The notes under the pieces were generated by a model. It was not told the DNA's origin and did not search any database. It saw nothing but the letters and a program-made list of their open reading frames with translations. A program made the translations under genes and the position numbers. Of a stretch of 64,000 nucleotides of DNA, positions 43,336 to 53,344 are shown in pieces. Position 1 is the stretch's first letter. Every line of letters starts with the position of its first letter. The DNA comes from Paenibacillus sp. L3-i20 (GTDB lineage: Bacteria; Bacillota; Bacilli; Paenibacillales; Paenibacillaceae): contig NZ_BQME02000001.1 in NCBI RefSeq assembly GCF_022180385.2, positions 512,501 to 576,500 of the forward strand, read 5' to 3'.

Positions 43336-44208
43336 TTAATGAATGCTCTTTTTACTAAAGTTTCCGCCCATCACATCTGATACATGCTCAATTGCTATAA
43401 ATGCATTTTCGTCAATGGACTGAACGATGCCCTTAAGCTTAGCTAACTCTAGACGCGAGACTACGCAATAAATAACTTCTGTCTCATCACCTGAATATCC
43501 GCCGCGAGCTTGTATTAGTGTAGTACCCCGACCAAGTCGATCAATAATTGCTTGCGAAATTTCATCATATTCCTTCGAAATAATCGTTACCGACTTGGAT
43601 TCATCCAAGCCCTCCACAACAATATCGATTACTTTAATGGCTATATAATAGGTGAGTATCGAATACATAGCCGAAGTCCACTCGAACACGAACCCTGAGA
43701 TGATAAAGATAATTAAATTAAACACCATTATAACTTGTCCGACAGCAGTACGAAGCTTCTTCGATACGAGAATGGAGACAATTTCTATTCCATCTAACGA
43801 TCCTCCATAACGAATGACAAGTCCAACCCCAGCTCCAAGAATAATACCACCGAATAATACAGCTAACAGCTTGTCTTCCGGAAATGCTCCCGTATGATGA
43901 AGTGCGGCTGTCGTAAGTGACATAACTATAATGCCGTATAGGGTAGATATAGCAAACGTTTTCCCTAGCTGCTTATAACCTAAGACGAGAAAAGGTAAGT
44001 TCAATACAAACAAATAAATACTTAGAGGCACCGGAGTTAAGGTCGACAACATAATAGAAATACCGGCTATTCCTCCGTCAATAATCTCATAGGGAACAAG
44101 AAATTTTTCAAGCGCCACACCCATTAGTATAGAGCCTATCGTAATAAATACGAATCGTTTCAAAATTTCAAGCTTAGGTAGTTTCTTATGTACTTTATTA
44201 TTCGCCAA
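43336..44208 (-). CDS. YitT-family membrane protein (DUF161 plus DUF2179)
   Basis: 290 residues. Five to six membrane segments fill residues 18-200 (KFLVPYEIIDGGIAGISIMLS, GAGVGLVIRYGGSLDGIEIVSI). A cytoplasmic DUF2179 domain follows (SKEYDEISQAIIDRLGRGTTLIQARGGYSGDETEVIYCVVSRLELAKLK). The function of this common Firmicute family is unknown. ATG 44208 follows AGATGGGGG. It is next to a small acidic protein gene 64 nt upstream on the same strand. Confidence 0.9.
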   Translation of the reverse strand: MANNKVHKKLPKLEILKRFVFITIGSILMGVALEKFLVPYEIIDGGIAGISIMLSTLTPVPLSIYLFVLNLPFLVLGYKQLGKTFAISTLYGIIVMSLTTAALHHTGAFPEDKLLAVLFGGIILGAGVGLVIRYGGSLDGIEIVSILVSKKLRTAVGQVIMVFNLIIFIISGFVFEWTSAMYSILTYYIAIKVIDIVVEGLDESKSVTIISKEYDEISQAIIDRLGRGTTLIQARGGYSGDETEVIYCVVSRLELAKLKGIVQSIDENAFIAIEHVSDVMGGNFSKKSIH

Positions 44209-44272
44209 AATAGGCGCACCCCCATCTCTTTTTGTCCGAAACAGTCAATTGATTAACTCGTTATGGATTACA

Positions 44273-44551
44273 TTAATCTATATAACCAGCTAATCCTTTG
44301 TCCATCAAATACTCCATCTCCAAATCCAATATTTCTTCGACTTTCAACTCGTCCAATGCAACGTCGCGCTTGCTTAGAATATAATCAACAAGCTCATCGC
44401 TATCAATATCCACTTCACCCTTTTTATCTTCTTGGGCGTTATTAATGAACGTTTGTTCATGCTTCAAAACCAACTGAATATCCTTAATGTTTAGCTTAGT
44501 ACGTTCTGAAATGTACGCTACTAGTTCTTGCTCGTTAACTTGATCACTCAT
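44273..44551 (-). CDS. Small acidic conserved hypothetical protein
   Basis: A 92-residue soluble, helical protein with no motif I can name. It is rich in Asp/Glu (VDIDSDELVDYILSKRDVALDELKVEEILDLEMEYL). Codon use and a clear SD (AGGAG, ATG 44551) support a real gene. The N-terminal LVAYISERTKLNIKDIQLVLKHEQ resembles a small DNA-bending or helix-turn-helix type helix pair, but this is not enough for a call. Confidence 0.75.
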   Translation of the reverse strand: MSDQVNEQELVAYISERTKLNIKDIQLVLKHEQTFINNAQEDKKGEVDIDSDELVDYILSKRDVALDELKVEEILDLEMEYLMDKGLAGYID

Positions 44552-44650
44552 TTTTGTTCACTCCTCTTGTTACGTTTTTCTGCTCATCAATCTTATTATA
44601 TACAACTTAGGCCTATTCGCGCATCTTTTTACCTATACACACAACAAAAA

Positions 44651-44686
44651 AAGGTGTTGGTGACGCGAACGTCCGCCAATCACCTT
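44651..44686 (-). terminator. Terminator of the ABC exporter operon
   Basis: AAGGTG/CACCTT with further TTGG/CCAA pairing, followed on the minus strand by a run of at least seven Ts, just after the exporter stop. Confidence 0.85.
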
Positions 44687-44692
44687 GATTTA

Positions 44693-46474
44693 TCATTTCG
44701 CAATTGCTCCTGATGATACTCCTTCACCCTTTTGAAGCTGATACATTTTAAAGTACCTGCCCTTCATCGCCATCAGTGCTTCATGGTTGCCTCGCTCAAC
44801 AATCTCACCTTTGTGCAATACAAGAATCTGATCCGCATCTCGAATGGTGGAAAGTCTATGAGCGATAATTAAGGTCGTCCTTCCTTCACTTACAACTTGC
44901 AGGGCTCGTTGAATAAGTCCTTCCGTCTCACTATCTATACTTGCTGTCGCTTCATCTAAGATAAGAATAGCAGGATCAAAAGCAAGTGCTCTTGCAAAAG
45001 AAATGAGTTGCCTTTGTCCAGCTGACAACGTGCTGCCTCTTTCTACTACTTCTTCTTTATAACCATTCGGCAATGCCTCGATAAAGTCAGACGCACCAAC
45101 TTCTTGCAACGCTTTTTTCACACGTTCTTCTGTAACATCCTTATTATAAAGGCTCACATTAAACGATATATCGCCCGCGAATAAATACGGGTCTTGCAAC
45201 ACGATACCCATATGTTGTCGCAATTCTTGTTTAGACATTAACTTGGTATCTCTGCCATCAATCGTAATTGCACCACTATTCGGTTCATAAAATCCTAACA
45301 ACAAATTCATTATGGAACTTTTTCCTGAGCCAGTATGACCAACAAGAGCGATTGTCTCTCCTTTGCGCACGTCGAAGGAAATATTTTTCAGTACATTTTC
45401 TCCTTCTTTATAGGCAAAAGTAATGTCTTGAAAACGAATATCTCCTTGTGGACGTTTTAGAGCAGATACTTCCTCTACTTCTGCGCCTTCAATGTCCATA
45501 ATCGCAAATACTTTTTCCGCAGAAACAAAAGCACGTTGAGCATTAGTAAGTTGATCGAAGATACCTATGATGGGCTGGAAGATCCGTCCCAAGTAGTCGA
45601 TAAACGCATAAAATACCCCAAACAACACGATACCAGATAATGCTTGCCCTCCAAAATACCAGATGACCAGTGCAGTCAGCAAACTGCCAATGGTGCCAAC
45701 GATATTACGTGAAGAAAGCGAAAATATGCGGAACTGCTTAATTTGGTTTACATATCGGTCTTCATTAAGCGTTTCGAATTCTTCCATCGTTTTGCCTTCT
45801 CTGCGGAAAGCTTGAATGATCGGCATGACAGTAATGGATTCATTAATCATCGCATTCATATCGCTTAACCTGGCCCTCATAATAGCAATATACTTTTTGG
45901 AATACTTCAAATGAATAACCATAATAATCGCAAAAATTGGCGGGAGCATTAAACAAAACAGGGCAAGATTCACATCTAAAATAAACAATGCCGTGTAGAT
46001 CCCAATTAACTGAACGAAGCTGACAACAAAAGTAGCCATAAAACTCATGAACAAATCTCTAATCGCTTCCGTGTCATTCGCAATTCTAGAAACGATTTGA
46101 CCTATAGGCGTGTTATCAAAATAACGCAGTGGAATTCGTCCAATATGTTTCATAAGATCCATACGCATGTTTTTAATAATACGTAGGGCTGTACTTTGCA
46201 AAATATAGGCTTGGAGGAAATGAAACACACCGGAAATAATGATTAATCCAACAAAGAGGGCAAGCAGCCATAGTATTGAAGTCATATTCCCCTTTAAATC
46301 TGTGAGATGGTTGTCGATAATTGTCTTTACGATGAAAGGCACGGCAAGTTCTGCTCCTACCGCAGTACACAAAATAAGAATCGCTAAAGCAATTCGATAT
46401 TTGTAGACAAGTGCGTAACCGATTAAACGCCTTGCCGTTGATTGTTTTGCTTGCGGTGCTGCATGCGATGACAT
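44693..46474 (-). CDS. ABC exporter half-transporter, second subunit of a heterodimer
   Basis: 593 residues: a six-segment exporter membrane domain (about 25-320) and an ATPase domain (about 345-585). Walker A is GHTGSGKSS, Walker B ILILDEATASID with the catalytic Glu, and IIAHRLSTI has the switch His. The signature is LSAGQRQL instead of LSGGQ, a change common in the partner of heterodimeric exporters. ATG 46474 follows GGAGGGGG. Related pairs in Bacillus are YfiBC, YknUV and BmrCD; lengths fit the first two best. The substrate is unknown. Confidence 0.9.
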   Translation of the reverse strand: MSSHAAPQAKQSTARRLIGYALVYKYRIALAILILCTAVGAELAVPFIVKTIIDNHLTDLKGNMTSILWLLALFVGLIIISGVFHFLQAYILQSTALRIIKNMRMDLMKHIGRIPLRYFDNTPIGQIVSRIANDTEAIRDLFMSFMATFVVSFVQLIGIYTALFILDVNLALFCLMLPPIFAIIMVIHLKYSKKYIAIMRARLSDMNAMINESITVMPIIQAFRREGKTMEEFETLNEDRYVNQIKQFRIFSLSSRNIVGTIGSLLTALVIWYFGGQALSGIVLFGVFYAFIDYLGRIFQPIIGIFDQLTNAQRAFVSAEKVFAIMDIEGAEVEEVSALKRPQGDIRFQDITFAYKEGENVLKNISFDVRKGETIALVGHTGSGKSSIMNLLLGFYEPNSGAITIDGRDTKLMSKQELRQHMGIVLQDPYLFAGDISFNVSLYNKDVTEERVKKALQEVGASDFIEALPNGYKEEVVERGSTLSAGQRQLISFARALAFDPAILILDEATASIDSETEGLIQRALQVVSEGRTTLIIAHRLSTIRDADQILVLHKGEIVERGNHEALMAMKGRYFKMYQLQKGEGVSSGAIAK

Positions 46475-46488
46475 TGGTTGCCCCCTCC

Positions 46489-48231
46489 TCATTCTTCAAG
46501 ACTCGCTTCCATCTGCTGTCTTTCCCATTGCTCTTTATACCAACCACCGAACAATAATAACTGTTCATGCGTACCTTCTTCACTAATACGCCCGTCATTA
46601 AGAACAATAATCCAATCCGAATGACTAACTGCAGAGAGACGATGCGTACTAATTAACGTTGTTTTGCCCGAACGTTCCAATCGAATATGATGTAAGATCC
46701 GACTTTCAGTTCGTGCATCAACAGCTGATAACGAATCATCTAATAATAATATTTCAGAGTCGATTAGCAGCGCCCTTGCAATTGCAAGCCTTTGTTTCTG
46801 ACCTCCCGATAACATAACTCCGTTTTCCCCAACGATCGTATTTAATCCTTCCGGCATGCCTGCTATGTCTGAAGTGAAAGATGCCATTTCGATTGCTTTT
46901 GCAATTTGTTCAGCAGTTGCATCCGGTTTGCCTAGGGCAATGTTATCACGGATTGATTTTGACAATAATAGATGTTCTTGCGGGACGTAAGCGATCCAAC
47001 GTTTCACTACATCAATGGATATTTGCTCAATTGGTATTTCCGACATTAGTAGTCCATTCGGTTGAACCGGATATTGCCGAAGCAATTGTTTCAAAAGAGT
47101 ACTTTTCCCACTACCCGTCTTTCCTACAATTCCAAGGGTTTGACCACGCTCTAGTCGGAAGCTAATATCCGTTAGACTTGCAGTATTAGCGGTTGGATAT
47201 GTAAACCCATATCCCTTAAGTTCAATACTTGTCGGAATATCAACAGAAACGGGATTTGCAGGTTCAATGACATCTGGCTTCTCCGCAAATGCACCTTCTA
47301 GTCGTTCAGCCGATGCTGTACCACGCTGAAGAACATTAATAAACTCTCCGAATGCAATCATTGGCCATATCAACATACCTAAATAAATATTGAACGTTAT
47401 AAGTTGTCCGATCAATATTTCTTCTTTCAATACAAGGTATGATCCATATCCAATGCTTATCGCATAACTGATTCCTACAATAATCGAAATAAGCGGGTGG
47501 AACATGGCGTTTAAAAACGAAACCCTTTTGTTCTTCTCCATAACATCAGCAGTTACTTTATCAAATGCATTTAAATCATGACTTTCTTGTACGTAGGAAC
47601 GAATAACGCGAATACCCGAAATAGATTCCAATACATGATCGTTCATCTTCCCGAAGGAAGTTTGAGCCGCCATAAAACGTGTACGCACCTTGCCACCAAG
47701 CTTACTAATAACAAATGCCAGCAACGGGAGTGGAATTAATGCTACAATCATTAGCTTGAAACTTACGAAAAACGTCATCATAAATACGACAACTGATGCA
47801 CCTACAATTGTATTCACGAGCGTCATAACTCCGTAGCCAGCAGTTTGCCCAATAGCGAGCACGTCATTTGTAGCAAGAGCCATCAATTGCCCCGTACTGT
47901 TACGTTGGAAAAATGATGGTTTTAACCGTGTCAAATGAGTGAGCAACCGGCTTCGTAGAACCTTCTCGATGAGAGCAGAATTGCCGAACAGGGTTGTCAC
48001 CCAAAAATAGACAAGCACATAGAGTAATAAAGAAAGACCAACAAGCAGTAATACTGTACTGCTTAATTCATCACGAGTTAATTGACCGAGCCTAATTTCG
48101 TCAATCGTGTTACCGATCAGTTTCGGTGGGATAGAAGACAAAATACTTACAATGGTCATCAAGCTAATAGCAATTGTGTAACTGCGCCATCTATCCTTAA
48201 AAAACCAGCTCAAACGCTGGACAAACTTCAT
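46489..48231 (-). CDS. ABC exporter half-transporter, first subunit with degenerate ATP site
   Basis: 580 residues with the same layout as its downstream partner. Walker A is GKTGSGKST and the signature LSGGQKQR is canonical. Walker B ends LLLDDSLSAVD, with Asp in place of the catalytic Glu. With the partner's altered signature this gives one normal and one degenerate ATP site, the rule for heterodimeric exporters. ATG 48231 follows AAGGGG. The gap to the next gene is 14 nt. Confidence 0.9.
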   Translation of the reverse strand: MKFVQRLSWFFKDRWRSYTIAISLMTIVSILSSIPPKLIGNTIDEIRLGQLTRDELSSTVLLLVGLSLLLYVLVYFWVTTLFGNSALIEKVLRSRLLTHLTRLKPSFFQRNSTGQLMALATNDVLAIGQTAGYGVMTLVNTIVGASVVVFMMTFFVSFKLMIVALIPLPLLAFVISKLGGKVRTRFMAAQTSFGKMNDHVLESISGIRVIRSYVQESHDLNAFDKVTADVMEKNKRVSFLNAMFHPLISIIVGISYAISIGYGSYLVLKEEILIGQLITFNIYLGMLIWPMIAFGEFINVLQRGTASAERLEGAFAEKPDVIEPANPVSVDIPTSIELKGYGFTYPTANTASLTDISFRLERGQTLGIVGKTGSGKSTLLKQLLRQYPVQPNGLLMSEIPIEQISIDVVKRWIAYVPQEHLLLSKSIRDNIALGKPDATAEQIAKAIEMASFTSDIAGMPEGLNTIVGENGVMLSGGQKQRLAIARALLIDSEILLLDDSLSAVDARTESRILHHIRLERSGKTTLISTHRLSAVSHSDWIIVLNDGRISEEGTHEQLLLFGGWYKEQWERQQMEASLEE

Positions 48232-48381
48232 CAAATCGCCCCTTCTCAAAAAGTAGATTGTATAATATTAACTCTAAAGATAAAAACCTTCAATAGTAGT
48301 AAAGACGGAAACAAATAAGACCCCCTTGCAATTATTGCAATAGAAGTCTCATTCATCAGATGGTTATTTATAATAGTATGA

Positions 48382-48858
48382 TCAAAGAATATTAACAATA
48401 TCAGCTTCGATTTTATTTGGCTCTTCCGTTGGACCAAAGCGCTTTACAACATTACCTTGGCGATCAACAAGAAACTTTGTAAAATTCCACTTAATGGACT
48501 TGGAACCCAATAAGCCACGAGCTTCATTCGTCAACAACTTGAAAAGAGGATGCGCATCATTGCCATTAACATTTATTTTTGAATAAAGCGGAAACGATAC
48601 ACCGAAGTTTATTTCACACGCTTCGGCCACTTCACTGTCACTGCCTTTTTCTTGATTACCAAATTGTGCACAAGGAAATCCAAGTACTGCAAAACCCCGA
48701 TCGTTGTAATCATCATGCAGCTTTTGCAAACCTTTAAATTGTGGCGCAAATCCGCATCCTGTCGCTGTATTGACGATTAGCAATACTTGATCACGATATG
48801 GAGCAAGTGTTTGAACTTCTCCTCGAATCGTCTTTACTTCAATATCATATATGGACAT
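48382..48858 (-). CDS. bsaA: Glutathione peroxidase-like thiol peroxidase
   Basis: 158 residues, thioredoxin fold. The active-site Cys is C35 (NTATGCGFAPQ). The other members of the catalytic set are in FPCAQFGNQE and WNFTKF (Gln, Trp, Asn). It reduces peroxides, probably using thioredoxin or bacillithiol in this group. ATG 48858 follows GGAGG. It stands near no obvious Per box; PerR control is only a guess. Confidence 0.92.
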   Translation of the reverse strand: MSIYDIEVKTIRGEVQTLAPYRDQVLLIVNTATGCGFAPQFKGLQKLHDDYNDRGFAVLGFPCAQFGNQEKGSDSEVAEACEINFGVSFPLYSKINVNGNDAHPLFKLLTNEARGLLGSKSIKWNFTKFLVDRQGNVVKRFGPTEEPNKIEADIVNIL

Positions 48859-48954
48859 TAGTATTCGCCTCCAACTTATCTATCATTTAATTAAATTGTA
48901 TACAATTTAATTTGGACAGTCAATATTTTTTATGCGCCCCTAAATAACAAAAAA

Positions 48955-48979
48955 CCGTCAGACTATGTAAGCCTGACGG
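48955..48979 (-). terminator. Terminator after yuiD
   Basis: CCGTCAG/CTGACGG stem followed on the minus strand by TTTTTTG, 8 nt after the yuiD stop. Confidence 0.85.
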
Positions 48980-48986
48980 AACCTGA

Positions 48987-49448
48987 TTAACGTTTCCCCA
49001 CTGCTGCACCAAGGAAACCAATTATTGCGCCTAATACCGCGCCTGCTGCAACTTCACTTGGTTGATGACCAAGTGTTTCCTTCAGTCTTTCCTTCCGCTT
49101 TTTGTGTTCAATACCCGGATGATGCCCTGAAAGCTTCTCTACATCTACGTCAAGGTCATTCACCTGAATGGCAATTTCACCTGCATGTCTTCGGATATTC
49201 ATTGCATCATACATAACGACTAAGCCAAGCATAGTTGCAATTGCAAACTCTGGAGAGCTAACCCCGTATTTAGTTGCACTATAAACTGCTAACGCAGTTA
49301 CTCCGCTAGAATGTGAGCTGGGCATTCCGCCTGACCCAATGATCTTTTTTGTATCCCACTCCGATGTCCTTACATATTGCATCGGCAGCTTTAGTAATTG
49401 CGCAGCACCAACTGCAGTTAGTGCTGTGACAAGTCCTCTGTTAAACAT
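48987..49448 (-). CDS. yuiD: Divergent PAP2-family membrane protein (DUF212, YuiD-like)
   Basis: 153 residues with three to four membrane segments. The hallmarks are GSGGMPSSHSSGVTALA, VMYDAMNIRRHAGEIAIQVNDL and LGHQPSEVAAGAVLGAIIGFL, in which SSH and RRHAG form a PAP2-like phosphatase site. The substrate is probably a lipid or polyprenyl phosphate. ATG 49448 follows GGGAGG. Confidence 0.9.
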   Translation of the reverse strand: MFNRGLVTALTAVGAAQLLKLPMQYVRTSEWDTKKIIGSGGMPSSHSSGVTALAVYSATKYGVSSPEFAIATMLGLVVMYDAMNIRRHAGEIAIQVNDLDVDVEKLSGHHPGIEHKKRKERLKETLGHQPSEVAAGAVLGAIIGFLGAAVGKR

Positions 49449-49650
49449 CGGTAATGACCTCCCGTAATAATGTCCCTGTCATTGTTCCCTGAACACGACG
49501 GCAACATTCGATTAGCAAAGGCCTAACTTCTTTAACACAAGTACGAAGGGTAAACAGCTAAAACCGTACTTTGGAGGCTTAGCTTTCGTTTCGCAGAGAT
49601 ATTTATGCCTCTTATAAGATGAAAAACTTATAAGTTCTTATATTCGAAAA

Positions 49651-49683
49651 AAATCCCTCCTTCCGATTCGGAAAGAGGGATTT
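49651..49683 (-). terminator. Terminator of yclNOPQ
   Basis: AAATCCCTC/GAGGGATTT with an inner TTCC/GGAA stem, followed on the minus strand by TTTTCG, right after the yclQ stop. Confidence 0.88.
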
Positions 49684-49694
49684 ACACTCGTTAT

Positions 49695-50681
49695 TTATTT
49701 GATAGCACTATCAATTTCTGCAACCATTGCAGCAACAGACATTATGCCGCCACCTGAAAGGTACCAATATTGTGGATCAAGATAAATAATTTTACCATTT
49801 TTAAATGCATTTGTGTTTTTCACCAAATCATTTTCAATTGTTTCTTTAGCAGCGCTCTCTGTTGCCAAAGCTGCATTACGGTCTACAACGAACAGGTAGT
49901 CTGGATTTTTCTCAGCAACATATTCAAACGTCACTTCATTACCGTGAGTATCAATTTTAATGTCTGCATCTACTGGTGCTACGCCCAGTACATCATGGAT
50001 AATACCGAAGCGTGAACCAGGACCATAGGCACTGATTTTGCCTTCATTTGAAAGAATGATCAAACCTTTTTTGCCAGCTGCTGTCGCTTTTTCGTTAACA
50101 GCTTTAACTGATGCTTCAACTTCCGCTAGAGCAGCTTTAGCCTCTTCTTGTTTGCCAAAGATGTCAGCCAAGATGTTCACATTAGTAGCAAAGGAAGTCA
50201 TGTAATTGGCATTATCTACACCTACGAAGATTGTAGGAGCAATTTCGCTCAATGCTTTATAATGATCCGATTGACGACCTGAGATAATGATTAGTTCTGG
50301 AGAAATACCATCAATCGTTTCGAAGTCAGGCTCTTTCAAGCCTCCTGCGTTCACATATTTTTCATCCTTGTATTTCTCAAGGTACGTTGGCAAACTCTTT
50401 TTTGCAACTGATTTAACTTCAACACCTAATTTATCAAGTGTATCTAATGCACCATAGTCAAACACAACAACATTGCTTGGATTAACTTTTACTTTTGTCT
50501 CGCCCAATTTATGCTTCACAGTAATTTCAGTTGGTGCTGGTGTTGCAGTTGCAGTAGTCTCAGAAGCTGGTGGGTTTGATGCATTGCCCGCTCCACTATT
50601 TTTTGCATTATTACCGCCACAAGCTGTTATAACCATCGCAAATACAAGGATGATTGCAGCTAAACTAAACGTCTTTTTCAT
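49695..50681 (-). CDS. yclQ: Siderophore-binding lipoprotein, YclQ-like
   Basis: 328 residues with a lipobox ending ITAC (C21) and a Gly/Ala/Ser/Thr/Pro-rich linker. A type III binding-protein fold follows (VVVFDYGALDTLDKLGVEVKSVAKKSLP, ETIDGISPELIIISGRQSDHY, NVNILADIFGKQEEA). The VVFDYGALDTLDKLG block is typical of YclQ, the petrobactin/catecholate receptor of Bacillus. ATG 50681 is eight bases after AGGAG. It is the fourth gene of the importer operon. Petrobactin as substrate is inferred from family and order. Confidence 0.9.
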   Translation of the reverse strand: MKKTFSLAAIILVFAMVITACGGNNAKNSGAGNASNPPASETTATATPAPTEITVKHKLGETKVKVNPSNVVVFDYGALDTLDKLGVEVKSVAKKSLPTYLEKYKDEKYVNAGGLKEPDFETIDGISPELIIISGRQSDHYKALSEIAPTIFVGVDNANYMTSFATNVNILADIFGKQEEAKAALAEVEASVKAVNEKATAAGKKGLIILSNEGKISAYGPGSRFGIIHDVLGVAPVDADIKIDTHGNEVTFEYVAEKNPDYLFVVDRNAALATESAAKETIENDLVKNTNAFKNGKIIYLDPQYWYLSGGGIMSVAAMVAEIDSAIK

Positions 50682-50704
50682 TTGTACCACTCCTATATCT
50701 TTTT

Positions 50705-51463
50705 TTATTTGAAATAGACACCTATTCGGTTGCCATTAAAAAGCTCGATGGGAATGTCCATATCATAAATTTGGTTCAGTACGGCACTGTCAATGATCGT
50801 CTCAGTAGGTCCTTCTTTGACAACCCTTCCATCCTTCAGCGCCACAATGTAATCGGAATAACAGGAAGCAAAATTGATATCATGAATAACGATAACTACC
50901 GTCTTGCCAAGCTCTTCAACTAATCTGCGAAGCACCTTCATGATTTGGACTGAATGTTTCATATCCAGATTATTCAGTGGTTCATCAAGCAAAATGTATT
51001 CCGTATTTTGAGCGATAACCATTGCAATAAAAGCACGTTGGTTTTGCCCGCCACTTAATTGATCGAGAAATTTATGCTCGATTTCTTTAAGGTCCATATA
51101 CTGAATCGCTTCATCAACCTTTGCCCAATCCTCTTTTTTTAGCTTGCCCTGAGAATAGGGAAAACGTCCAAAGCTCACAAGTTCTCTAACCGTCAATCGA
51201 AGATTAATATGATTGGATTGCTTCAAGATCGAAATCTTTTTAGCAAGTTCTGTACTTTTCCACTCGCTCACTTCTTTGCCCTCGATCAGTACTTCACCGT
51301 TGTCTTTAGCAAGCAATCGGCTAATGATCGATAACAATGTGCTCTTTCCAGCGCCATTTGGTCCAATGAAGGTAGTAATACAACCTTTCCGAATGTTGAT
51401 CGAAACCTCTTCAACGACCGGTTTACCTCCGTATGATTTAGAAATATTTTTAACCTCAATCAT
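50705..51463 (-). CDS. yclP: Siderophore ABC importer ATPase, YclP-like
   Basis: 252 residues with Walker A GPNGAGKST, Q-loop SILKQSNHINLRLTVRELVSFGRFPYSQG, signature LSGGQNQR, Walker B YILLDEPLNNLD and switch His VIVIHDINFA. The SFGRFPYSQG block is a FecE/YclP feature. Its start overlaps the yclO stop in ATGA. Confidence 0.92.
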   Translation of the reverse strand: MIEVKNISKSYGGKPVVEEVSINIRKGCITTFIGPNGAGKSTLLSIISRLLAKDNGEVLIEGKEVSEWKSTELAKKISILKQSNHINLRLTVRELVSFGRFPYSQGKLKKEDWAKVDEAIQYMDLKEIEHKFLDQLSGGQNQRAFIAMVIAQNTEYILLDEPLNNLDMKHSVQIMKVLRRLVEELGKTVVIVIHDINFASCYSDYIVALKDGRVVKEGPTETIIDSAVLNQIYDMDIPIELFNGNRIGVYFK

Positions 51464-52401
51464 GACTTACTCTCCCTTAGCAGCAAATATAAGAAATAGG
51501 CTCCGCCGACAAAATTAATAATAACGCTCACCGTCGTTTCGAAGGAGAATACCCGCTCCACTATAAGCTGTCCGCCTACCAAAGCTATAATGCTGATCAA
51601 TATTGCCCCCGGAATGAGGACGCTGTGTCGGTAAGTATTCATGAACTGATATGCCAAATTGACAACGAGCAGGCCAAGGAATGTTATCGGGCCAACTAAA
51701 GCAGTCGAAATCGCAATTAGAATAGCTACGATAATGAGCAAATTTTTCACAACATAATCATACGGAATGCCTAAATTCACTGCATGTTCCTTACCTAGTG
51801 ACATTGCGTCTAAATATTTTGTGAACCGCAACGCATACAGTACAACTAGTCCAATCAATATGATAGAAAACACTAACATGTCCGTATGCACATTGTTAAA
51901 GCTCGCAAACATCTTCCCTTGAAGAATCAGAAATTCGTTAGGATCAATGAGCACTTGCATGAAGGTTGTCATACTTCCAAACATCGTTCCCATTACGAGA
52001 CCTACAAGGAGCAAGAAAAATAAATTTTTCCCTTCTCTCTTAAAGATAAGCCTATAAAGTAATGCTACAAAAAGAATCATGATACCAACTGTAAAGGCAA
52101 AATTAAGCTCCTTACTTGTATTTGGCAAGCTCACCGCTCCGAAGGTAAAAATAACGAAAGTTTGGATAAGCATATACAACGAGTCTAAACCGATAATACT
52201 TGGTGTTAGTATCCTGTTATTTGTCATCGTTTGAAAAATTAAAGTTGCGTAGGCAATAGCACCGCCCGTTAACGTAATTGCGAATACTTTTTTGGCTCTT
52301 CGCGGCAATGCAAAATCCCAGTTGTGCGGTAGATCCAAAAAAAGAAATGCTGTTATGACTGCAATGGCTATGACGGCGAGCAGTGTAAGTTTAAGCTTCA
52401 T
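51460..52401 (-). CDS. yclO: Siderophore ABC importer permease, YclO-like
   Basis: 313 residues, FecCD family, with about nine to ten membrane segments (TLIFQTMTNNRILTPSIIGLDSLYMLIQT, GITFLG-like ALVGPITFLGLLVVNLAYQ). It overlaps yclN by 11 nt and yclP by 4 nt. Confidence 0.92.
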   Translation of the reverse strand: MKLKLTLLAVIAIAVITAFLFLDLPHNWDFALPRRAKKVFAITLTGGAIAYATLIFQTMTNNRILTPSIIGLDSLYMLIQTFVIFTFGAVSLPNTSKELNFAFTVGIMILFVALLYRLIFKREGKNLFFLLLVGLVMGTMFGSMTTFMQVLIDPNEFLILQGKMFASFNNVHTDMLVFSIILIGLVVLYALRFTKYLDAMSLGKEHAVNLGIPYDYVVKNLLIIVAILIAISTALVGPITFLGLLVVNLAYQFMNTYRHSVLIPGAILISIIALVGGQLIVERVFSFETTVSVIINFVGGAYFLYLLLRESKS

Positions 52402-53344
52402 ATGCTCTTCTCCTCAATAGCAAGTACAGGAACAATAGGCTTCCAATAACACCTACAGTAAGTCCAATTGGAATCTCGTAAGGATAAATGATGATCCTGC
52501 CCAAGATATCACATGCTAGGACGAATACAGCTCCCAGCACAGCAGTATGTATTAGACTTTTCCTTAAATTATCGCCCATATACAGCGTGACGATATTTGG
52601 GATAACAAGACCTAGAAACGGTATCGTACCTATTGTTAAAATGACAACAACTGATATCAAAGCAACTATAACTAAGCCAATATTCACAACAAGCTTATGG
52701 TTTAGCCCCAGATTGACAGAAAACTCTTCGCCCATTCCAGCAATCGTGAATTTGTTAGCATAGATGAAAGCGACAATTAATAACGGAAGACTTACATAAA
52801 GCAATTCATATCTTCCAGACATGACTGATCCGAAGCTTCCTTGAAGCCACGAAGAAATATTTTGGATCAAATCATGTTTGTAAGCAAAAAAGGTTGTTAC
52901 TGCATTAATGACACTACCGAACATAAGACCAACGAGCGGTATAAAGATTGTGTCCTTAAACTTTAATCGATCAAGAAACTTCATAAATATATAAGTACCA
53001 GCTAGAGCAAAAGCGAAAGCGATTAACATCTTCGTCATCGTACTAGCAGATGCGAATAGCAGCATCGATACTAAAATACCAAGCTTTGCAGCATCATCCG
53101 TACCTGCTGTTGTCGGCGATACGAATTTGTTTCGGCTTAGCTGTTGCATAATTAGCCCGGCGATGCTCATACTTACACCTGCGATTAATATGCTGACTAA
53201 TCGTGGAATTCGGCTGATTGACATTACTTGCCACTGGGCTTCCGTCATACTGAACAAATCAAGCGGCGATATATTTTTTACTCCTATAAACAGCGAAGTA
53301 ATTGATAAAACAACTAATGCTCCAATCAGATACCATAACTTCAT
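52391..53344 (-). CDS. yclN: Siderophore ABC importer permease, YclN-like
   Basis: 317 residues, FecCD family (RIPRLVSILIAGVSMSIAGLIMQQLSRNKFVSPTTAGTDDAAKLG is the conserved start of the transmembrane bundle). The pair YclN/YclO forms the channel. ATG 53344 follows TTGAGG. It is the first gene of yclNOPQ, with the Fur box about 107 nt upstream. Confidence 0.92.
   Translation of the reverse strand: MKLWYLIGALVVLSITSLFIGVKNISPLDLFSMTEAQWQVMSISRIPRLVSILIAGVSMSIAGLIMQQLSRNKFVSPTTAGTDDAAKLGILVSMLLFASASTMTKMLIAFAFALAGTYIFMKFLDRLKFKDTIFIPLVGLMFGSVINAVTTFFAYKHDLIQNISSWLQGSFGSVMSGRYELLYVSLPLLIVAFIYANKFTIAGMGEEFSVNLGLNHKLVVNIGLVIVALISVVVILTIGTIPFLGLVIPNIVTLYMGDNLRKSLIHTAVLGAVFVLACDILGRIIIYPYEIPIGLTVGVIGSLLFLYLLLRRRAYEA

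Noticed and set aside
48312..48345. Hairpin after the glutathione peroxidase gene
   Set aside because: TTGCAA self-complementary repeats give only a weak stem without a proper T run.
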